Below, one piece after another: positions 55,721 through 64,000 of a DNA stretch of 64,000 nucleotides. The stretch comes from Polytrichum commune. Lineage: Eukaryota > Streptophyta > Polytrichopsida > Polytrichales > Polytrichaceae. Both the position numbers and the translations under genes were made by a program. The stretch covers positions 3,720,001 to 3,784,000 of the forward strand of contig OX485806.1 of the NCBI GenBank assembly GCA_950295325.1. The letters are read 5' to 3'. The notes under the pieces were generated by a model, which was not told the origin of the DNA, did no database searches, and saw nothing but the letters and a program-made list of their open reading frames with translations. Within the stretch, counting starts at the first letter, position 1; every line of letters starts with the position of its first letter.

Positions 55721-56002
55721 TCACGCAGGTGCATACAACCTAACACAATCATTTGGCCCAAGAACGTAGTGGCCTTTTGCGTTGCCGATTGTAGTGATTG
55801 GAGGGTCGTCTTCGGAGAGGGGAATACATAGGGGATAGTCATCCTTATATGTCTCCGTAAATGTGAGAGATATGTAGCCACCGCCAATCACCTTATTGTG
55901 CAACATCCCACCTGCTAGGTTCTTTATAATACCCTTTCCAATGAATGTCGTCTTCAAGTCTTCCTCTTCATGACCACAGATATGAACCACATCCCCCGCA
56001 TT
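55721..56002 (-). CDS. Last exon of CACTA accessory gene, TNP1/En/Spm-like domain
   Basis: 94 codons after the acceptor CTTATGCAG. GGGYISLTFTETYKDDYPL then TTIGNAKGHYVLGPNDCVRL follows the pattern of the plant TNP1/En/Spm transposase-associated domain (a GG-V-V-EV...L-P...T-IGDA-G..V-WP layout). In Spm such proteins bind the subterminal repeats and assist transposition. It ends TAG at 55721. The exon is intact and joins the preceding one in phase 0. Confidence 0.6.
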   Translation of the reverse strand, partial: NAGDVVHICGHEEEDLKTTFIGKGIIKNLAGGMLHNKVIGGGYISLTFTETYKDDYPLCIPLSEDDPPITTIGNAKGHYVLGPNDCVRLYAPA

Positions 56003-56105
56003 CTGCATAAGTACAACAACCACATGTTAGTGTTTGAATTACATTAGGGCAAGGTCATGAGTTCAACAACAAAATATCGTTGCATGTTTCCTAGCAAGTG
56101 CGTAC

Positions 56106-56440
56106 CAATTCGAGGCCGGTTTTGGTCTTCTTTGAAGTCTTGGTGGCAAGGGGAGGTTTATCCGCCCGGCATTTGTCCACCACATGTTTGTTCTTTAATG
56201 GGTTACTTCTCAGTTTCTCTACAACGTCGCCTTTCTTTAAAATTGGCAGAGCCTCCAATGTCAACTTCTCGCCTTCAGTCAGTCGTGTATGTTTCTGTTT
56301 AGGGGCACCATCTTTTTTGGCATTCCCACCATACGCACTGATGCCTTGGCTGCTCGATGGCGCCCGAACTGGTCGAATTGCACCGCTGGAAACCTCATTT
56401 ACCTGTGAATGTCGACTTCCATTGGGCAAATTAGACATCG
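56106..56440 (-). CDS. Middle exon of CACTA accessory gene
   Basis: Between the acceptor AACTGGTGTAG and the donor GAATTG|GTACGC. It encodes a basic, low-complexity segment with LTEGEKLTLEALPIL and many Lys (ATKTSKKTKTG). No specific domain; such Lys-rich linkers are usual in CACTA proteins. The junction to exon 55721-56002 is in phase. Confidence 0.5.
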
Positions 56441-56774
56441 CTACACCAGTTATGATTTAGTTTAGCACATACATAAGGCCATATAACTAAGTTTGGTGAT
56501 ATTATGTTCTTTGCCACCAGTCATGTCATTGTGAGTTACATTCGGGTCATTACTTCCAATAGTAATGTCGGACAATAACGAATGAAATTCATTACTGCAC
56601 CTAGTAAGCGCATTGACTACTTATAGTAAATAAATCCAGTAATGGCATATACATCTCACTTTATGGCGTAATCTCTACTTAACTATGTAGAATAAAATTT
56701 ACATAAAAGTAATTTCACAAGAATCCGCCCAAATTGCATACATGTTCAAAGTCCTCGTGCCCCGAAGAAGCTTT

Positions 56775-57046
56775 CTAGGACCGGGAGGGGATTTCCGGGC
56801 TCGCCACGATTGGCAAATCACCTGCACCACCAGACTCTACTACCTTGCTTGTGGGCTCCTTTGAAGCTGACCATGCAAGCGGAGATACACTTCTCCGAGA
56901 GTTGGATTTTCCCGCATCAACACTGCAAGGGTGTCCTCCACGTGGCGGTGTGCCTACCTCTCTTTCCACTGGGATCCCAAGCTTCGCCATCACCGCAAGA
57001 AGCGAGCTCTGAATGTTGTTGAACTTTTCATCCAACTGCCGAACCT
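56775..57046 (-). CDS. Upstream exon of CACTA accessory gene
   Basis: Follows the acceptor GGGCATGCAG. It encodes LDEKFNNIQSSLLAVMAKLG (short coiled coil) and then a Ser/Pro/Gly-rich segment up to a TAG at 56775. I cannot find a donor that joins it in phase to the next exon, so either the stop is a mutation or splicing differs. Confidence 0.4.
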
Positions 57047-58589
57047 CTGCATGCCCTTACCTCCTCAAGACCTGCACTCCTCGTGCGACTTACATTAAGG
57101 ATCCCTCAACAATTCAAGTCCTCGTGTAAGTCCGGTTGTCAATCCAAAGCATAATTTTATAAATAAAAACAAACACTTCATATGAAAATATGATAAGACG
57201 TCCTCAATCTCGGCTAAGGCTTTATGTAAATAGGGAAGGGCTTCACACCCTGGAAATCAATAGAAACAATTGCCTTCAAATACTATATTTCACTATTTGA
57301 CTCTATTCACAAAAGTCAAGACAATTGCCACCCCAATTATTAAGCTCAGTGAATATGCTCGCTTCCCAAGAGTCGAGACTATAGGGTACTCAATTTTCAC
57401 AAGGTAAAGGGTGGAGAATGTCGGTTACTTAGGTGGCATGGTATCACTACAAACCAGAAGCCTCACCACCCAACACTGCTATCAAACTATGGTCATTCGA
57501 TAATTAAGCTTTGAAAAGAATCCCACTCCCTTCCTGAAGGTTATAGAGTAAGGATTTCAACAATCATTCATTAACAATAATGAACACCAAATCTTATTGA
57601 TAAACATTACTCTCAAAATATATTTTAGAAAACGGTATGTAATCTACTGGCCAATTCCACTCTCTTCTTGAGAGGGATCTGTCCAATAATGAGAGAAAGA
57701 ATTCCCAAGTCTCCTCTTCTTCTCCAATCATTTTTCACTTCCCCTATTAATCTCCTCCCTCAAACTATGGTCATTGCAGAGAAAATTGTCCTTTCAAGCG
57801 ATGCACCCATCCAGAGCCAGATTCATAAGTCCTGCTCAATTAATCACATGTCTATTGTTTCTCACAAATGAGTCTCAAAGCTCTGGATTAAGGTCACGGA
57901 GTTGGAGAGAACTACTTTTACTTTCTATTCAACTAAATAATTACTAATGGCCTACTTCATCATTGTGTCAAGGTTCTAACTACAATTTTGAACCTAAACT
58001 TCATCAAAGTTCAAAAATTAAACTACTCTATCCAAAAAATCGTATCACAATCTTGTATTGAGGGTCGTCATTTCCTTCCTTACAAGCACCAGCCCAACTA
58101 TTCACATCAAATTGTGCAAAAAAACGGAGCTATACTACATTTATACATATAGATATTGTACTTATAAGTGGTTGTATCCAGGTATAATACACACAGTCCA
58201 CGTATTTGGAAACATATTGTTTAAACAACACTAACATGTGCAATTTATGTATACTCGAGCCTACGCGAACACATAAATTACTTTGCTGATGAGTTGTGTT
58301 CATGGGGCCCATAGTAGATTCGAGAGTAAAATCTCTAGATGCTAGAATCTCAGTGCTAACATTAAATCTTAAGTCAAGGTAGTTGAACACAACTCATCAA
58401 TCAAGTAATGTTATGTAGGTTGGGCCTTTACCCATGCACATTATCTTGGGTCCAAATTAGAGCATAAAATTCATAACTTTGTTTATGATCCATATGTTTG
58501 GAAACCACAGTAAGAAAAAATATTATTATATTTTTCTATTGTGGTAATAAATATTCAAAATAATGTGAATGAGTGAACATAGTCATAAT
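57047..58589. other. Stretch without a recognised gene
   Basis: May contain further 5' exons of the CACTA gene (a donor-like GAGGAG|GTAAGG on the minus strand at about 57062) but no domain is readable. Confidence 0.35.
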
Positions 58590-58775
58590 TTTTACACAAT
58601 CTCAATTTGACCCAAAGTAATTTGCATGGATAAAAAGGAAACCTATATGCAAAGGCAACCTAATTGCACATACATGTGTACACTAAACAGTCCTATTAGT
58701 GTGGGTGGAGAATAAGCGTGGAAATAATTAGTGTGGGCCACTCTTATTGTCTAGTGGGGGTGGAAATAATGTGGG
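58590..58775 (+). repeat. Dispersed repeat, partner at 52185-52375
   Basis: Same blocks and order as the partner (GGCAACCTAATTG, AGTCCTATTAGTG, GGGTGGAGAAT, GTGGAAATAATTAGTGTGG, ATTGTCTAG). Confidence 0.65.
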
Positions 58776-61565
58776 TCCAAGACCCTAGGTCGTCCCCTCA
58801 ATCTTTCTTGAGACTTCCGACCACCACCTCACATGAAATAAAATACTCATTTTCCAAAAAATAATAATAGCATAAAGTATAATTTTCATCCACACTAATT
58901 TCCTACAAAATTAATTACTATAGCCCCACACTAATTTTTCATCATAGTGTTGACGTGGGTTGAAAGTTGACATGGCCCACATGAATGTTTATCATGAGAT
59001 TCTAATGTGGGCTCTAGAGAATTATTATGGCCCACTAATATGACTATTTAGTATAGTGTGCCCACGATCACATGGGGCTTGTACATGATGCAGATTCAAC
59101 GTGAATGAATGGGATATATATCCACTACATTTCAACCCATTGTCTAACTTATCCAAGCATTTTGCACATATTAACACACGTTATTCATGTGGTATAGGAG
59201 GAAGGTTGCAAAGCTAGAAAGACAAAATCCTTTGTGAAGCAAACTTGTTGTTACTTATCTCAAGTTCACATCCCTAGGGTGGCACAACTTACTAAATATC
59301 CAACGAACATCGTTGCAAATCGTCCACCGGAACTCCAAAAGCATGTCTTCATGTAGAGGTATGGTGGACAACTAGCGACCATGTCAAATTCTTGATGTAT
59401 TTTTCAAGTAAAGTGGTAGTGCACTAACTTTTGATAAATAAGGTTTCTCGTGGCCTTGGATTTGGACATTTTTCTTTTGTTGTTGGAAATTCAAGTACAT
59501 TGTACACTTCATAATATCACACTTGTGGCAACCAAAGTGCACGTGGTGTTAAGGACTTGAGTAGTGTCAACATAAATGGGTGATAAAAGAGAATTAATGT
59601 AGCATGTAACATTATGGAATAACACAAATTCAGCAATGCAACAATGAAAACATGATGCGTGTGAACATGTGAACATTTGAATTTTTGATGATTTATTTCT
59701 ATGTCGAAAGTCATGATATATGGGAGGGAAATCTAACAACAAGGAGTGAGATTTACACTGCGAACCTCCGCTCCATAGAAAATTAGGATAATAAGAGAAG
59801 GAGTAACATCAAGGAGGTTGATATTACGGAGTTTAGAGTGCACATTCCTAGTACAATTCACAGTCAGGATATTTTTGCAACTTACTTTAATTTGTTTGTC
59901 AATACAAAACATAAAGTGTTTACAACTCCACCTCCGATGGTGAGAAAAAATATAAAACCTTTGAGGGATGACGAGATCCTAAGTGGATCTCAACATCCAT
60001 ATAATGTAATCATTTGCTCTCATGGCCTACAATGAACTTGCATGCCAGGCTCGCATTCTAAAATGTTTTCAAATGACCCTACGTAATATTTCATAGTATA
60101 TCTTCAAGATAAGTGGCTCTGATCATATAACAATTCGATGTGTAGAGAGAATCATATCAAAGAAGTAGTATAGGCTTTACGAAAAGCACTCTAGTTTAGT
60201 TTAGTTCGCCCATAAAATCAAACATAGTTAAGAAGGAGATTAGTTCATGTAGTATTTGAAAATAAGTTCAAACCTCCTTGGGTCCAAGCACTTTGATCTT
60301 TCACAGCATGTTTCCATTTTTCTACATTAAGATTTTTTTTTAAAAAATGTTAAAATTAGTATTTTTTGTTTAAATGAATCTATTATGTACAATTTAATAT
60401 GTTAGACTCAATAATACTAATCATAATTTATCATCAAGTTTGACACCAAAAAACAAAAAAAATAAAATCAATGTTGTCCATCGAGAGAAAAATTGGTAGA
60501 CATGCGATTGTCCCATAATTATCCAAATAATTGATCCAAATATATTTTCATTAAAAAGATTCTAGGTTCAAATTTTTGCTTGGCAACAATTAGAAATTAC
60601 TTGCTTGGCAATCAAATGAAAATGAAATACCATGCCTAAAATGGATATAACCTACTAAAACTACTCTAAGTCCATGTGGTAGAGACTAGTAATTGGTATT
60701 CAAGTAAACCTGACATATTTTGAAAATTTGGACTTGTTGTTTGCTTCAATTCTACGGCTAGATCCGTTGATACCCATATGATACACCTAAATTTCATGGG
60801 AGATGTGTAAAGCCCTAGTGATCACTTGAAATTTAGGCTACTTGAAATATGGTGGAAATTTCAAACATATATATATTTAATTAACTAATTTTAAATATGT
60901 AAAATTAAATGTCAAATACTAAAAATATCATCAAAACAACTGCTATAATAATTTCATTATCATCTTTGGAAATTCTATTGAAGGATCCTACCATTCAATC
61001 CTATCATAGGATCTTATTATAGAATTTATCATGCTATAATTAAGGATTTGGACTTAGTCCAATTCTACTTAAATTATCAATTTAATAGAGAGAAAAATAT
61101 CAAAACTTAGTTTAAATCCAAGATTCACACTGTAATTTAAATTTTGGTTGGCAAGTAAACCATGCCCAAGGGGTGGACTTCCCATTGGAAACCTAAATGA
61201 TGTGCATGAGGTCAAACCCCCTATATACAAGAAATTTATAGAGAACAATTGTATACGAACTAATAACTAGAAAATGCCTCCACTACATACATTAAATATA
61301 CATTATGAAATAAATAAGCATTTATTACATATGCAATCCACTTTCACCTTCCAATGAAAATGTTATTAGCAACATTTTCGTAAATAGGACATAACTCAAT
61401 GATTGCCAGGGGATTGCCATAGGCACATATATACGTTCTATGGTCTAAGCAATCATTTTTATAAGCCCCCCAACAAGTATCAAAGATTTCTTTAATATTT
61501 AGCACAATCTACTTCAAAAAGGGAGTGATAACATGATCAAATGCGACAACAATGACAAGATTTAA
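58776..61565. other. AT-rich stretch without a recognised gene
   Basis: Short frames only and no known motif. No RNA genes or structured repeats seen. Confidence 0.35.
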
Positions 61566-61853
61566 CTCCATTAAATATGATATTTAGTGTCACAAATTCT
61601 AGTTGTCTTGCTAAAAACTCATTGTAAACCACAGTGTAGTGTCACCAACACTAAATGTCAACCCAACAGTATTTGTGATTCCTTGTAACTTTTTATTTTT
61701 CTTTGGTGGGGGGGGGGGGGTTTGGCCAATGAATGAACTCATGCATCATCCATGACAACACTTGTTCACTTATTCATAAAAAAAGGTCATTCAAAAAGTT
61801 ACCAAAGTGACATAAAATACCATATCACAGTCAATATCGTATTTAGTGCAGTA
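61566..61853 (+). mobile_element. Palindrome-ended MITE, copy 3
   Basis: Left end CATTAAATATGATATTTAGT, right end CAATATCGTATTTAGTGC. The interior matches copies 1 and 2 (ATTCTAGTTGTCTTGCT, ACACTAAATGTCAACCCAA, GTGATTCCTTGTAA). It contains a G run of about 12 at 61708. Confidence 0.72.
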
Positions 61854-64000
61854 CTTAGATAACTTTGATTCTTTTGGCCAATTTCGGAATAAACTGTAGC
61901 TATACCCTGGTATTAATATCTCTACTATGATGTCAAATATCCACCCACATGATGTATGCGGTCTGTTTATATAGAATCATGTACACAATGACTACATGGC
62001 AAGTACAAAAAAAAACTACACCTGAAGCACAAGTGCTCACATTTTCAAAGATTGCTTGCTTATTGTCACACTCATCAAAATCCCAAAATTACCTAAATAT
62101 TAGTTATTTATACCTGATTTACATGGTCTAAAATCTCCAAATCACTGGCAAATTGGTATTTTAAGACTTTGAAAATTGAGTTGAGTTGCAAAAAAAATTA
62201 AGAGGTCAAAGTGGCCATTCTCTAAGTTCTCTTTAGATGGTCACATAGGGTGGACACCCCACCCCAACACACACACACACAAACATACACAAGCCAATTA
62301 AATCAAAAGTGGATGTAGGACCGTATTAGTTTACCCAAATGCACTCATTTAATATAAAGATCAAAGTCCACATGTTCACTTGATCTATTTATCGTCACAC
62401 CTAGGTTGTCCCGCTATGTTTCTCCTTTTTTGCAAACTCATTCCATAATGGAAGTTTCAATGTTATGAGTCACCTTATCCCCATATAAACCCACACTCAC
62501 AAGTGAGGCATAATGCCAATCAAATTTCTCAAACTTGAGATCTCATGATCAAATCAAAGTTGCTTGAAGAGAAAATTGCATGGTTCTGTGCTTGGAAGAT
62601 AGACTTGAGGTAAAATCTACCCATGTATGTTCAAGTGCTTTGAGATTGTCAATATGTATTGTGTAATACTTATTTGGCACAAATGAAAGTAATTTCATTG
62701 CAAGAGCGAAGCTTGGTCCATTTCAACACAATGATGTTGAAAGCGATAATTCAAAAATTCACTTCAATGCATTCATGGTTGTAGCAAAAAGTTAACTTCT
62801 AAAAGATTTAAGAATTTGAAAGTTGTGATAGTAATGCACTAGGCAAATGCAAGAACAAAGATTTGGATGAGAAGTCTCTCATAAATAGGGTGGGGGGGGG
62901 GTTCCTTCAATTGCCAAGGTTTGTGGTATATGTCTATCATCGGGTGAGAAGCTAAACAATGGAGAATTGTTGCTCTAAGTAGCCAAGCCTCAGGGGGTGG
63001 ACTCTTCATACCACGTACAAACCAATGTGATGGTAAGAAGGGGTATTATCTGAGGCATTCGTGCCTCGCTTAAATGTATATACGTAAGTTTCCAACTTCC
63101 CACTTCAATATTCCATGTCCATGTTGCATATAGTTGTCGAATTATATGTTCACATATTCTTGATAGTAATTGCATACAATTTCATTCATATTTTGGAATT
63201 CTCTCTCCATGTTTTTCCAATAACAAGGTTCCTATTTCTACATCATTTCAATAATCAATGTTTTAACTCTCATTTGTGTTTCATAGTTTGAAACTCTCTC
63301 TCCATGCTCTTCCAAGATCACATGCAAAGATTTATGTTGGAGAATCCAACAAGCATGAGGTACGATATAAGAACATGCTCCATCTCCACTTGCGAGGATG
63401 TGTAAAGATGTGATCAATTATGGCATGTTTGAAACCAACTTCAAAGTATATGTAGTTTATATAATAGACCAATGATACCTTGCACGTCTTTTTCAGGAAT
63501 AAATGATAATAAACTATCATAGGTGACCTCATAAGCATGCCAGATGAAATATAGCTTGCGCTCATCCTCTCCCCTCCTCATACCTGCATGGAGTGATCAA
63601 CAACATTCAGTTATAAGTATGTCATAGCCATTATCTTCTCCAGGTTTGAGTCAATCTAATGTATATTTCAAGCCTTAGATCACCTGATGGGATGATCGTC
63701 TTGCTAACTTGAGAAGTGACGAATAGGTTGGATATTGTGGCCCTACTTTTGGGTCTGCTGTACAGAATGTGGTTAGGGTGGACCGACTGAAATTACAAGT
63801 TTAGTTATGGTTTCATCGATTGGAAGTTCCTAGGCTCATGTGCACTACTATATCCACATGCATTGGTGATGAGCAAGTATTTAAGGATTCTGATCAATTC
63901 GTGGTGGGGGGATGGGCAGCAGCAAGGATACTTGAGGCAAGCTTGGAAAGCATACGGAGATCGTTGGCATGAAGCAGAATAGTGAGCAGATTTCGAGTGA
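61854..64000. other. AT-rich stretch without a recognised gene
   Basis: (CA)n near 62268 and a G run near 62892. No gene or element recognised up to the end of the window. Confidence 0.35.

Larger units (their letters stand above)
54500..57046 (-). mobile_element. CACTA (En/Spm-like) element, left end and gene
   Basis: CACTACAACAAAACACGTC at 54500 is a canonical plant CACTA terminus. It is followed by subterminal repeats with CGGACAA (near 54587, 54632, 54766, 54867) and longer repeated blocks (TAGTAATC-CGGAC at 54758, 54859, 55085; similar sequence in the intron at 56565). A minus-strand gene with a TNP1-like domain lies inside. The other terminus (TTTTGTTGTAGTG) was not found in the window, so the right boundary given is only the last recognisable coding point. 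Confidence 0.65.

Overview
The window looks like nuclear DNA of a streptophyte plant, most likely a seedless land plant. The main evidence is a gene joining a protein kinase, an NB-ARC ATPase and leucine-rich repeats, separated by short GT-AG introns. This kinase-NBS-LRR architecture is known from mosses; a fern or lycophyte cannot be excluded from sequence alone. The DNA is mostly AT-rich and dominated by nested, decayed transposable elements. No rRNA, organellar or bacterial operon structure is visible.

Layout. 1-6.1 kb: tandem repeats, small MITEs, and a lone relative of a foldback-element arm. 6.15-8.1 kb: first copy of an approximately 2-kb unclassified repeat (repeat B). 8.5-11.3 kb: a Ty3/gypsy pol remnant (RT, RNase H, integrase) with a 229-bp triplication, split by a 560-bp hAT-like element. 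11.3-16.9 kb: three LTRs of one family (family C) around a minus-strand MULE/SWIM transposase gene; one is a clean solo LTR inside that gene. 18.2-18.9 kb: 180-bp repeats. 19.3-22.3 kb: second copy of repeat B, carrying an 815-bp hAT-like element with a perfect 8-bp target duplication. 22.9-24.7 kb: a 45-bp tandem array split by a solo LTR (family D). 25.4-26.5 kb: a family C 5' LTR with primer-binding site and gag start. 26.5-27.5 kb: third, truncated copy of repeat B. 27.5-33.8 kb: a minus-strand Ty3/gypsy element (gag, primer-binding site, family D 5' LTR) whose leader contains a 2.27-kb foldback element with a 9-bp target duplication. 34.2-35.9 kb: an FCP1-like phosphatase-domain gene plus two possible downstream exons. 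37.2-44.7 kb: the kinase-NB-ARC-LRR receptor on the minus strand. 45-64 kb: AT-rich DNA with two copies of a 270-bp MITE, a 219-bp tandem array, palindrome-ended MITEs and a CACTA/Spm-type element with a TNP1-like gene (54.5-57.0 kb).

The host genes best supported are the immune-receptor-like gene and the FCP1-like gene. The receptor carries 55 LRR units of exactly 72 bp. It is interrupted in frame by one TAA before the kinase and one TAG after 43 LRRs, so it is either a young pseudogene or a shortened receptor. Several insertions can be dated relative to each other, because each interrupts a recognisable host sequence and has its own target-site duplication. No pathway or operon links the genes.
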